Origin: an uncultured Clostridia bacterium
GTDB lineage: Bacteria; Bacillota; Clostridia; Lachnospirales; Lachnospiraceae
DNA: 8,057 nucleotides
Reading direction: 5' to 3'
NCBI GenBank assembly: GCA_947088195.1
Contig: CAMUFS010000129.1
Location: 1-8,057, forward strand
In this document: piece by piece, positions 1-5,770 of the stretch
Layout: every line of letters starts with the position of its first letter
Position numbering within the stretch: the first letter of the stretch is position 1
Made by a program: the position numbers and the translations under genes
The notes under the pieces: generated by a model
Database searches by the model: none
What the model was told of the DNA's origin: nothing
Seen by the model: the letters and a program-made list of their open reading frames with translations, nothing else

Positions 1-68
1 ATAGGGCAATATGGCACATGAACAATGATAGGAGATCATAAAATAGAGAGAACAACAGCTTATTTGTG

Positions 69-74
69 TATAAT
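69..74 (+). promoter_or_regulatory. possible -10 box upstream of ddl
   Basis: A perfect TATAAT hexamer lies 25 bases before the chosen ddl start. No convincing -35 hexamer is present 16-18 bases upstream, where the sequence is purine-rich (GAGAGA). A start here would leave a leader of only about 20 nt, just enough for the ribosome binding site. It may be the operon promoter, or ddl may be read from further upstream outside the window. Confidence 0.25.
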
Positions 75-99
75 ATATGAAAATGAGAGGCATAAGAAA

Positions 100-1158
100 A
101 TGAAAAAGACAATCGCTGTAATATTTGGAGGACAGTCCTCTGAGCATGAGGTTTCCTGCGTATCGGCAGTAACAATTATCACGAATATGGATACAGAGAA
201 GTATGAGCAGATCTTAATTGGTATTACCAAGGAAGGAGATTGGCTAAAGGTGGATTCCGTCAGTCAGATAGAGGATGGCAGTTGGAGAAAAGCTTCGGTT
301 CATGCCGTGATCTCAGTGGAAGCCACAGCGAAAAGCATAATGTTTCTGGAAGATGGCAGGGTAAGTACAAGAAAACTGGATCTGGTATTTCCAGCACTTC
401 ACGGGCTGTATGGAGAAGATGGTACGATTCAAGGTGTTATGGAGCTTGCAAGGCTTCCCTATGTGGGGTGTGGTGTGCTGGCATCCAGCATCTCTATGGA
501 TAAGTTATGCACAAAGACATTGGTGGGAACCATGGGTGTTCGGCAGGCGCAATATGTCCCTGTAATGCGTTATGAACTGAAGGATATGGAGTCTGTTGTG
601 AAAAAAGTGGAGAAAGAGCTTTCTTATCCAATGTTTGTAAAGCCATGCAATGCTGGCTCATCCCGCGGTGTGTCAAAGGTGAGAAATAGCGAGGAACTTA
701 AAATAGGTCTCTCTCTTGCTGCAGAGCATGACAGAAGGCTTCTGGTGGAGGAGATGATTGTCGGAAGAGAGCTTGAATGTGCGGTTCTGGGTGGTGATGA
801 CTGTTGTGTTTCTGGTGTGGGGGAGATATTGGCAGCAGCAGATTTTTACGATTATGAGGCAAAATATCACAGTGCTGAGTCTCGAACCGATCTTACTCCA
901 GTGCTGCCAGAAGGTAAAGAGGATGAGATTCGAGAGACGGCTGCACGAATTTTTATGGCTCTGGACGGTTATGGATTATCGAGGCTAGATTTTTTCTTGA
1001 CAGAGGATACCAATGAGGTGGTTTTTAATGAGATGAATACGCTTCCGGGTTTTACTGGAATTAGCATGTATCCGATGCTGTGGGAAAAAAGGGGGATCAG
1101 CAAGCAGGAGCTAATTGACAAACTGATTGCCGGTGCCCTGATAAGATATGACAGGTAG
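100..1158 (+). CDS. ddl: D-alanine--D-alanine ligase (Ddl)
   Basis: ATP-grasp ligase that joins two D-alanines in the cytoplasm, giving the dipeptide that MurF adds to the peptidoglycan precursor. The protein is 352 residues, normal for the family. Visible motifs: N-terminal FGGQSSEHEVS (9-19, with the Glu15 and Ser19 region of the first D-Ala site), HGLYGEDG (101-108), VKPCNAGSSRGV (180-191, ATP-binding loop), GRELECAVLG (222-231), DFYDYEAKY (248-256) and the metal ligands Asp297, Glu311 and Asn313 in LDFF and NEMNTLPGF. Tyr256 in the omega-loop AKY motif is the residue associated with D-Ala-D-Ala rather than D-Ala-D-Lac specificity. An in-frame ATG at 25 would add 25 residues unlike the family and has no ribosome binding site. 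ATG 100 has AGAGG at 86-90 and gives the conserved MKKxxxAVxFGG beginning. It is first in an operon with murI, whose ribosome binding site overlaps its stop codon. Confidence 0.96.
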   Translation: MKKTIAVIFGGQSSEHEVSCVSAVTIITNMDTEKYEQILIGITKEGDWLKVDSVSQIEDGSWRKASVHAVISVEATAKSIMFLEDGRVSTRKLDLVFPALHGLYGEDGTIQGVMELARLPYVGCGVLASSISMDKLCTKTLVGTMGVRQAQYVPVMRYELKDMESVVKKVEKELSYPMFVKPCNAGSSRGVSKVRNSEELKIGLSLAAEHDRRLLVEEMIVGRELECAVLGGDDCCVSGVGEILAAADFYDYEAKYHSAESRTDLTPVLPEGKEDEIRETAARIFMALDGYGLSRLDFFLTEDTNEVVFNEMNTLPGFTGISMYPMLWEKRGISKQELIDKLIAGALIRYDR

Positions 1159-1168
1159 GAGGGTGATC

Positions 1169-1993
1169 ATGGTAGACAGAGAAGCACCGATTGGAGTGTT
1201 TGATTCTGGGATAGGCGGTCTGACGGTTGCCAGAGAGATTATGCGTCAGATTCCAAATGAGCGTATTGTTTATTTTGGGGATACAGCGAGAGTTCCATAT
1301 GGAAGTAAATCGAGGGACACAATCGTAAAGTATTCCAGACAGATTATACGTTTTCTGATGACACAGAAGGTGAAGGCGATTGTGATCGCGTGTAATACGG
1401 CGAGTGCAGTGGCACTTGAGGCAATACGGACAGAGCTTGATATTCCTGTGATTGGTGTGATCAATGCAGGAGCTAGGACGGCTGTCGCTGCGACCAGAAA
1501 TAAAAGGATTGGCATTATTGCCACAGAGACGACAATCAACAGTGGAGTGTATACGCATGTGATAGAAGAGATCTCGCCGGGGATCAGCGTGGTGGGAAAA
1601 GCGTGCCCGCTATTTGTGCCGTTGGTGGAGGAGGGGACTTTTCTCAAGGACCCTATCACAGAGCAGATCGCTTCCAGATATCTGGAGGGCTTAAAGAAAG
1701 AGCAAATTGATACATTGATTCTTGGCTGCACACATTATCCGCTGATTCGTTCGCTGATAGGCAGAGTGATGGGGGCAGACGTCACATTGGTGAATCCTGC
1801 TTATGAAACTGCGCTGGAGTTAAAGGCATTGCTTTTTGAGGAGAAGCTTTGCAGGGCGGAAGAAAAGGATGAGCAGGAGGATATGCACACGTTCTATGTC
1901 AGTGATGCGACAGAGAAATTCCAACAGTTTGCGGAATCTATTCTTCCCTGCTCTGTCAGAAATACATCACAGATTAATATAGAAGAGTACTAA
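1169..1993 (+). CDS. murI: glutamate racemase (MurI)
   Basis: Cofactor-independent racemase converting L-glutamate to D-glutamate for the second residue of the peptidoglycan stem peptide. The product is 274 residues, typical length. Motifs: VFDSGIGGLTV (10-20), YFGDTARVPYGSKS (35-48), ACNTAS with catalytic Cys75, and LGCTHYPL with catalytic Cys187 and His189. Both cysteines of the two-base mechanism are intact. An in-frame ATG at 1148 lies inside ddl, but the strong AGGAGGG at 1157-1163 is placed correctly only for ATG 1169 (5-nt gap), and the extra seven residues are not family-like. The ribosome binding site begins within the ddl stop codon, so translation is probably coupled. Co-transcription with ddl puts two D-amino-acid steps of wall synthesis under one control. 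Confidence 0.96.
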   Translation: MVDREAPIGVFDSGIGGLTVAREIMRQIPNERIVYFGDTARVPYGSKSRDTIVKYSRQIIRFLMTQKVKAIVIACNTASAVALEAIRTELDIPVIGVINAGARTAVAATRNKRIGIIATETTINSGVYTHVIEEISPGISVVGKACPLFVPLVEEGTFLKDPITEQIASRYLEGLKKEQIDTLILGCTHYPLIRSLIGRVMGADVTLVNPAYETALELKALLFEEKLCRAEEKDEQEDMHTFYVSDATEKFQQFAESILPCSVRNTSQINIEEY

Positions 1994-2020
1994 AATACTT
2001 AATTTTGGGGGATGCTATTT

Positions 2021-2467
2021 ATGGAAAAAGAAGTACTGGTATCTATATCTGGGTTACAGTTTATAAATGAGGATAAAGATGTTGTAGAGATGATTACGGT
2101 AGGCGATTATTATAAGCGGGGCAGCCGGCATTATGTGATGTTTGATGAGGCGATAGAAGGTTTTTCGGGTATAACACGCAATATGATTAAATTTAATGAA
2201 CATATGGTGGACATTACCAAGAAAGGCATCACCAATGTGCATATGGTATTTGAGGAAAAACAGAAGAATATGACTTATTATGACACGCCCTTTGGCAATC
2301 TTTTGGTTGGGCTTGCCACAAATAAAGTGGATGTGAAAGAGGAAGAGAACTCGATTGATATCAGTATCGATTATTCTTTGGATATCAATTATGAGTTTGT
2401 GTCGGATTGTAAGATCAGCATTTGCCTAAAAGAAAAAAAGGCTGGGGATGTCAGCCTTTTTTCTTAG
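2021..2467 (+). CDS. DUF1934 / YwiB-like small protein
   Basis: A 148-residue soluble protein with no signal peptide or membrane segment. Its opening (VLVSISGLQ, 5-13), the alternating hydrophobic strands, the central GFSGITRNMIKF and the TPFGNLLVGLAT stretch fit the DUF1934 family (Bacillus YwiB type), thought to form a calycin-like beta barrel of unknown biochemical role. The family call is from recognition of the pattern, not a search. The GGGGG at 2007-2011 abuts an ATG at 2012 too closely, whereas ATG 2021 has a 9-nt spacing, so 2021 is chosen. It follows murI by 27 nt and is the last gene of the ddl-murI operon. Its final codons contain the operon's terminator hairpin and overlap the convergent gene by 17 bp. 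Confidence 0.8.
   Translation: MEKEVLVSISGLQFINEDKDVVEMITVGDYYKRGSRHYVMFDEAIEGFSGITRNMIKFNEHMVDITKKGITNVHMVFEEKQKNMTYYDTPFGNLLVGLATNKVDVKEEENSIDISIDYSLDINYEFVSDCKISICLKEKKAGDVSLFS
2434..2462. terminator. bidirectional intrinsic terminator inside two convergent gene ends
   Basis: A perfect 11-bp inverted repeat, AAAAAAGGCTG (2434-2444) and CAGCCTTTTTT (2452-2462), with a 7-nt loop. The GC part of the stem is followed by a T run on the + strand and, by symmetry, on the - strand too. It would therefore stop both the ddl-murI-DUF1934 transcript and the converging transcript. The hairpin lies before the stop codon (2465-2467) of the + gene. The - gene stops at 2451-2453, within the hairpin. Confidence 0.8.
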
Positions 2468-2921
2468 ATGTTTCTTCTTTTTTGGATTTTTTAAAGCGGG
2501 AGAAAAAGCCCTTTTTCTTCTTTGGCTCTGGGAGAGGACCACGGATTCGTTTTGCGCTTGTTATGTAGATTCCACTCACAACAGCTTTCACTTCCTGTTT
2601 GGGGAGAATCTGGGCGAATACAGGTTCATCACATATAAGCGTCATCACGCGAGGGCCCACCTTAACCTTAGCGACAGGCATTTTCATCCATCGCATATAT
2701 TTTGGCACAGAATCTGTTACCATCTTGGGAAGGTTTGCTTCCGATAGTTTCATGCGTTTCTTATCAATGATGTACAGTGACATGGTCTGGGCCACAGCAT
2801 CCATAGTTGCTTTTTGTTCTGCCTGCTTCTTCTGTGCTTTTCTGCCAAAATAGGCTAGGACGGCGAGAAGGATCGCGAGGATAACCAGAATCACCAGAAC
2901 AACGGTTAAAAAGGTTTTCAT
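2451..2921 (-). CDS. membrane-anchored protein of unknown function with lysine-rich tail
   Basis: Unrecognised 156-residue protein. Residues 4-24 form one very hydrophobic segment (TFLTVVLVILVILAILLAVLA), followed at once by GRKAQKKQ, so by the positive-inside rule the remainder probably faces the cytoplasm. The middle (about 38-125) is a compact mixed domain containing YIIDKKRMKLSEANLPKM and a likely beta-rich part (AKVKVGPRVMTLICDEPVF). The tail, 131-156, is dense in lysine with PEPKKKKGFFSRFKKSKK. The start is firm: AGGAGGT at 2927-2933 lies 5 nt before the ATG. It is convergent with DUF1934, overlapping by 17 bp and sharing its terminator, and divergent from cls across a 108-bp promoter region. 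No known domain is evident; I suspect a lineage-restricted conserved family. Confidence 0.8.
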   Translation of the reverse strand: MKTFLTVVLVILVILAILLAVLAYFGRKAQKKQAEQKATMDAVAQTMSLYIIDKKRMKLSEANLPKMVTDSVPKYMRWMKMPVAKVKVGPRVMTLICDEPVFAQILPKQEVKAVVSGIYITSAKRIRGPLPEPKKKKGFFSRFKKSKKEETSKKKG

Positions 2922-2943
2922 AAAAGACCTCCTAATATGATAT

Positions 2944-2973
2944 TTGTCATATGTCCGTGTAGGACAATATTAT
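2944..2973 (+). promoter_or_regulatory. candidate cls promoter
   Basis: TTGTCA (2944-2949) as -35 and TATTAT (2968-2973) as -10 are separated by 18 bp. Transcription would begin near 2980, leaving a leader of about 50 nt before cls. The hexamers are good but not perfect, and the region is AT-rich. Confidence 0.4.
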
Positions 2974-2976
2974 TGT
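2964..2976. promoter_or_regulatory. palindrome over the divergent promoters, possible operator
   Basis: ACAATA-T-TATTGT is a perfect 13-bp inverted repeat between the divergent membrane-protein and cls genes. It overlaps the proposed -10 boxes on both strands, a placement suited to a repressor acting on both genes. The half-site does not match a regulator consensus I can name with confidence, and AT-rich intergenic DNA yields such palindromes by chance. Confidence 0.3.
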
Positions 2977-3000
2977 ATCATTATTTTACTGAAATGAAAA
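2973..3000 (-). promoter_or_regulatory. candidate promoter of the small membrane protein gene
   Basis: On the minus strand, TTTTCA (3000-2995) and TACAAT (2978-2973) are separated by 16 bp. Transcription would start near 2966 and give a leader of about 45 nt to the ATG at 2921. The -10 box overlaps the 13-bp palindrome. Confidence 0.35.
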
Positions 3001-3029
3001 GCTTATTTTGTGAAGGACAGTGATTAATT

Positions 3030-4514
3030 ATGCCTGATATGACAGTGGTTGGGGTGATATGGCATTACCTTACTATAGTGACAAAGTGGATTATGGACAA
3101 TCTATTGGTTCTCAATGCAATTCTTGCGATTGTGATAGTGTTTTTTCAGAGAAGAGATCCCAAGACCGTGTGGACGTGGCTTTTGGTGCTCTATTTTATC
3201 CCTGTGCTCGGTTTTATTCTCTATCTGTTTTTAGGACAGAACATGCATAAACGAAAAATGTTCCGCATGAAGGAGATGGAGGATAGCCTTAATTCGCAGA
3301 TTCAGAAGCAAGAAGAAATCATATTCCGCAATGAATTTAATTTGTCGGACAAGCTTTTAGAGGAATATCGTGATTTGGTGCTGTATAATCTGGAGGCATT
3401 GCAGGCGGCATATTCAGAAGATAACGAGGTGACAATTTACACAGATGGAAATGAAAAGTTTGATGCATTGATTGATGCCATCGATCATGCGGAGTATTTT
3501 ATTCATATCCAGTACTATATTATAAAACAGGACATTCTCTTTGAGCGCATTGTAAAGCATCTGATAAAAAAGGCAAAAGAGGGCGTGGAGGTCAGAGTGC
3601 TTTGTGATGGGATGGGAGGAAGGTTTGTCAAAGATTCTTATTGGAAAAATTTGGAAAAACAAGGGATTATGACTGCGATCTTTTTTCCAGCATTGTTAAA
3701 ACGATTACAACTGCGAATGAATTATAGAAATCACAGAAAGATTGTTGTGATAGACGGAACATCTGCCTTTGTTGGTGGTTTTAATATTGGAAAAGAATAT
3801 ATTGGGCTGGATAAGAAATTTGGGTACTGGAGGGATCTGCATTTAAAGATTGAAGGCTCTGCGGTTGCGCAGCTTCAGATTCGCTTTATCTTGGATTGGA
3901 ATTATGCGGCAAAGGCAGATCTATTTTCGCATAAGGGATATTTCCCAGAGGTTGTGGGAAAGGGGACAACTGGGTTGCAGATTATATCTAGTGGACCAGA
4001 TTCCCGATTTCAGGAGATAAGGGATAATTATATGAGGTTGATCAGCAAGGCGAAGAAAAATATTTATATTCAGACCCCATATTTTATCCCAGATGAGGCG
4101 ATGATGGCTGCTCTTCGCATTGCAGCGATGTCTGGTGTGGATGTGAAGGTTATGATTCCGTGTAAGCCAGATCATCCATTTGTGTATTGGGCAACGTACT
4201 CGTTTGTCGGTGAGCTTTTGGAGGCAGGGGCGAGATGCTATACTTATGATAATGGATTTCTTCACGCAAAGGGGATTATGGTAGATGGATTGGCTGCGAG
4301 TTATGGAACGGCTAATATGGATATGAGGAGTTTTTATTTGAACTTTGAGGTAAATGCTGTTATCTATAGCTCAGAGGTGACGAAGAAGCTGGAGGATATT
4401 TTCCTTAAGGATTTGGGGAAATCTACGGAGATCACATTATATGACTATAGCCAGAGGAATTTGATCATACGTTTAAAAGAACAGGTGTCAAGGTTGTTAT
4501 CGCCTATTTTATAG
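3030..4514 (+). CDS. cls: cardiolipin synthase, phospholipase D superfamily
   Basis: Bacterial-type cardiolipin synthase, which condenses two phosphatidylglycerols into cardiolipin and glycerol at the inner face of the membrane. The protein is 494 residues, the usual length. Two N-terminal membrane segments (about 22-40 and 47-68) flank the QRRDPKTVWTWLL stretch typical of the PLDc_N region. Two catalytic HKD motifs are complete: HRKIVVID (His235, Lys237, Asp242), followed by FVGGFNIG, and HAKGIMVD (His412, Lys414, Asp419), followed by YGTANMDMRSF. ATG 3030 is preceded by AAGGA at 3013-3017, a slightly long 12-nt spacing; ATG 3039 is a possible alternative start. The gene is divergent from the small membrane protein and ends 18 nt before a structured repeat that may serve as its terminator. 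The specific symbol among clsA/B/C-type paralogues cannot be set from sequence alone. Confidence 0.95.
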   Translation: MPDMTVVGVIWHYLTIVTKWIMDNLLVLNAILAIVIVFFQRRDPKTVWTWLLVLYFIPVLGFILYLFLGQNMHKRKMFRMKEMEDSLNSQIQKQEEIIFRNEFNLSDKLLEEYRDLVLYNLEALQAAYSEDNEVTIYTDGNEKFDALIDAIDHAEYFIHIQYYIIKQDILFERIVKHLIKKAKEGVEVRVLCDGMGGRFVKDSYWKNLEKQGIMTAIFFPALLKRLQLRMNYRNHRKIVVIDGTSAFVGGFNIGKEYIGLDKKFGYWRDLHLKIEGSAVAQLQIRFILDWNYAAKADLFSHKGYFPEVVGKGTTGLQIISSGPDSRFQEIRDNYMRLISKAKKNIYIQTPYFIPDEAMMAALRIAAMSGVDVKVMIPCKPDHPFVYWATYSFVGELLEAGARCYTYDNGFLHAKGIMVDGLAASYGTANMDMRSFYLNFEVNAVIYSSEVTKKLEDIFLKDLGKSTEITLYDYSQRNLIIRLKEQVSRLLSPIL

Positions 4515-4532
4515 GGATTATTTTTGGGGAGG

Positions 4533-4687
4533 GGTCCGCTCCGAGAACTGCCTATAGTCCTTCGTCACCGCGCTCCCGCTTAGTGAAAAACGTAGCGGAT
4601 GCTAAACTCGTGAGAAACCTCGTTGAAGCACCGACGTTTTTCAATAGGTTCCGTAGGACCACAGGCAGTTCTCAGAGCTGCTTTTTT
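4533..4687. repeat. structured dispersed repeat, complete copy (copy A)
   Basis: Non-coding element beginning 18 nt after the cls stop. Its first 72 bases recur at 7986-8057 with about 63 identities and no gaps. Fold seen by eye: an outer helix pairs 4538-4561 with 4655-4678 (24 positions, 21 Watson-Crick), extended past one T-T mismatch by CG/CG (4563-4564 with 4652-4653). An inner helix TGAAAAACGT/ACGTTTTTCA (4584-4593 with 4634-4643) is perfect over 10 bp and continues with CGG/CCG and TGCT/AGCA towards an apical loop at 4604-4626. The three mismatches in the outer helix are A-C on + and so G-U on -. The stretch 4564-4584 is identical in both copies. There is no ORF of note and no recognisable transposon end. 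It could be an RNA gene, a MITE-like element or a large terminator; the family is not recognised. Confidence 0.8.
4538..4687 (+). terminator. possible cls terminator formed by the repeat
   Basis: On the + strand the outer helix of the repeat closes at 4678 and is followed, after TGC, by six T (4682-4687). That is the arrangement of an intrinsic terminator, although the hairpin is far longer (141 nt) than usual. No simpler terminator is seen after cls. The remainder to 4843 is AT-rich and without a GC hairpin. Confidence 0.4.
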
Positions 4688-4711
4688 GGCTATTCTGTGG
4701 TTTTTTTCCAG

Positions 4712-4730
4712 TTTTTTTAAATTAAAAAAA
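4712..4730. repeat. A/T-only palindrome between convergent genes
   Basis: TTTTTTTAA-A-TTAAAAAAA is a perfect inverted repeat with 9-base arms, lying between the convergent cls and AraC-family genes. It has no GC stem, so it is a weak terminator at best. Apart from this and the structured repeat, I see nothing definable in 4688-4843. Confidence 0.35.
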
Positions 4731-4843
4731 TGACAGTGAAAAAATAAATATGTTATTTTGTGGATGTGAAGGTTGTAATTTATATTTAGAATGTGTCTGG
4801 GATAGCAAATTAGTTTATTTGTTATTTTGAGGACTTGAGTTTT

Positions 4844-5584
4844 TCAAAGTGGCGGTTGAAATAGGTTGATGAATTGTCGGGGTGTCATTCCGGTAAATTC
4901 TTTAAATTCTCTTTGAAAGTGTGCTTGATCAGAGTATCCGAGATATTTGATAAGCTTTGCGTTATTTTTCTTTGGAGCTTGGAGCATCTGGATGATGGCA
5001 GCCTGAAAGCGGATGATCCGACTGTAATGTTTGGGATTGAGTCCCATGTGTCCTAGAAATAGCCTATGAATTTGGCGCTCGGAATAGTTTAATGACTTTG
5101 CAAGCTCGTGGATGGAGATAGCACCGTTTGTGAGAAAGATTTGTTCGAGCATATAGTGGACGGGGGCGCTTAATGGCATGGCATGTTTTTCAGGTTGATA
5201 GTTTGTTAGAAACCAGGAGATTCGGTCCTGAAAAGAGGAGAACTTTAGAACTCCATAGGCAAAATATTCTGTTGAAAAATGACGGCTTGGAAGTACTCCA
5301 CTTGAAAAACGTATTCCAAAGTAACGGCTGCCAGAAGTGCAGGATATATTTTTGTAGGTTGCGTCAGGTACAAAGAATCTTCCGGTGGCAGACAGTTCTT
5401 CTATAAGAAGGTCCATACAGCCTGTTGGGATAAAAGTTATGGGTTCTTCTGTACCATAAAATTCATAAAATAAAAGAGACTGGGGTTGTGTATATAGAAA
5501 TTCATGGTAATGCTTTGCGTAAAGGGACAAAAGGGGCTGTGAGCTGCCGGGATTTGGAGGCAATGTAAGCATATCGATGCTCAT
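4844..5584 (-). CDS. AraC-family transcriptional regulator
   Basis: A 246-residue DNA-binding regulator. The C-terminal AraC-type double helix-turn-helix covers about 155-240. The first HTH is IHELAKSLNYSERQIHRLF; the second ends in the signature GYSDQAHFQREFKEFTGMTPRQF (216-238). The N-terminal half, with FIPTGCMDLLIEE and later GSRYFGIRFSSGVLPS, resembles the DUF6597-type sensor seen in many AraC-like regulators; its ligand is unknown. ATG 5584 is chosen because AAGGGGG (5593-5599) lies 8 nt upstream. A longer reading from TTG at 5671 would add 29 residues, but that codon coincides with the -35 box of the gene's own promoter. The gene is divergent from the polytopic membrane protein 187 bp away, making that gene a plausible target. 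Confidence 0.9.
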   Translation of the reverse strand: MSIDMLTLPPNPGSSQPLLSLYAKHYHEFLYTQPQSLLFYEFYGTEEPITFIPTGCMDLLIEELSATGRFFVPDATYKNISCTSGSRYFGIRFSSGVLPSRHFSTEYFAYGVLKFSSFQDRISWFLTNYQPEKHAMPLSAPVHYMLEQIFLTNGAISIHELAKSLNYSERQIHRLFLGHMGLNPKHYSRIIRFQAAIIQMLQAPKKNNAKLIKYLGYSDQAHFQREFKEFTGMTPRQFINLFQPPL

Positions 5585-5605
5585 ATAATTTGCCCCCTTT
5601 CGTAA

Positions 5606-5629
5606 TTGTAGATTTGTACTTTGTAGATT
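5606..5629. promoter_or_regulatory. direct repeat in the AraC-family gene leader, possible binding site
   Basis: TTGTAGATT occurs at 5606-5614 and again at 5621-5629, a 15-bp period. AraC-family proteins often bind tandem direct half-sites. The pair lies just downstream of the regulator's predicted transcription start, where bound protein could block its own transcription. This is inference from position and pattern only. Confidence 0.3.
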
Positions 5630-5642
5630 CTTATTTATTCTA

Positions 5643-5671
5643 AGTATACAAAATGTGTCTGTTTTTTTCAA
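5643..5671 (-). promoter_or_regulatory. strong candidate promoter of the AraC-family gene
   Basis: On the minus strand, TTGAAA (5671-5666) and TATACT (5648-5643) are exactly 17 bp apart, close to the sigma-A consensus. Transcription would begin near 5636 and give a leader of about 52 nt. This position rules against translation starting at the upstream TTG codon at 5671. Confidence 0.65.
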
Positions 5672-5739
5672 TATTTTTTGCTCTCTTCTGTTTGAAAATC
5701 CCTAAATAATTGTTCACTCTAGCCTACACAAGCTTTTTT

Positions 5740-5748
5740 TGTTATACT
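5740..5748 (+). promoter_or_regulatory. candidate extended -10 promoter of the membrane protein gene
   Basis: TGTTATACT gives a TGn motif joined to a TATACT -10 box, with no good -35 hexamer 17 bp upstream. Extended -10 promoters often lack a -35 and may need an activator, which would suit the adjacent AraC-type gene. The predicted start near 5755 leaves a very short leader, with the ribosome binding site (5756-5762) almost at the 5' end. That is unusual and lowers confidence. Confidence 0.4.
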
Positions 5749-5770
5749 GTTACCCAAGGAGGATTTTGTG

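Noticed and set aside
25..99. Longer ddl start at base 25
   Set aside because: No ribosome binding site, residues unlike the family, and a TATAAT box lies within the extra codons. ATG 100 gives the conserved N-terminus.
100..1158. Possible vancomycin-resistance ligase (VanA/VanG type)
   Set aside because: The omega loop keeps the AKY motif (Tyr256) expected of D-Ala-D-Ala ligases, and no vanX, vanT, vanY or two-component genes are nearby. The neighbour is murI, a housekeeping wall gene.
1097..1731. Long minus-strand open frames opposite murI
   Set aside because: They are shadows of a clearly coding + strand gene with intact catalytic motifs, and their translations resemble no protein family.
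4533..4687. CRISPR array, hammerhead or twister ribozyme, or insertion-sequence end
   Set aside because: There is no short regularly spaced repeat, no hammerhead core (CUGAUGA and GAAA), no convincing twister core, and no transposase gene. The element remains unassigned.
4712..4730. A/T-only palindrome as a bidirectional terminator for cls and the AraC-family gene
   Set aside because: It has no GC base pairs to form a stable RNA hairpin; homopolymer runs in AT-rich DNA produce such symmetry by chance.
5585..5671. N-terminal extension of the AraC-family protein from TTG 5671
   Set aside because: The codon lies in the -35 box of a good promoter for the gene and lacks a ribosome binding site, while ATG 5584 has a strong one.
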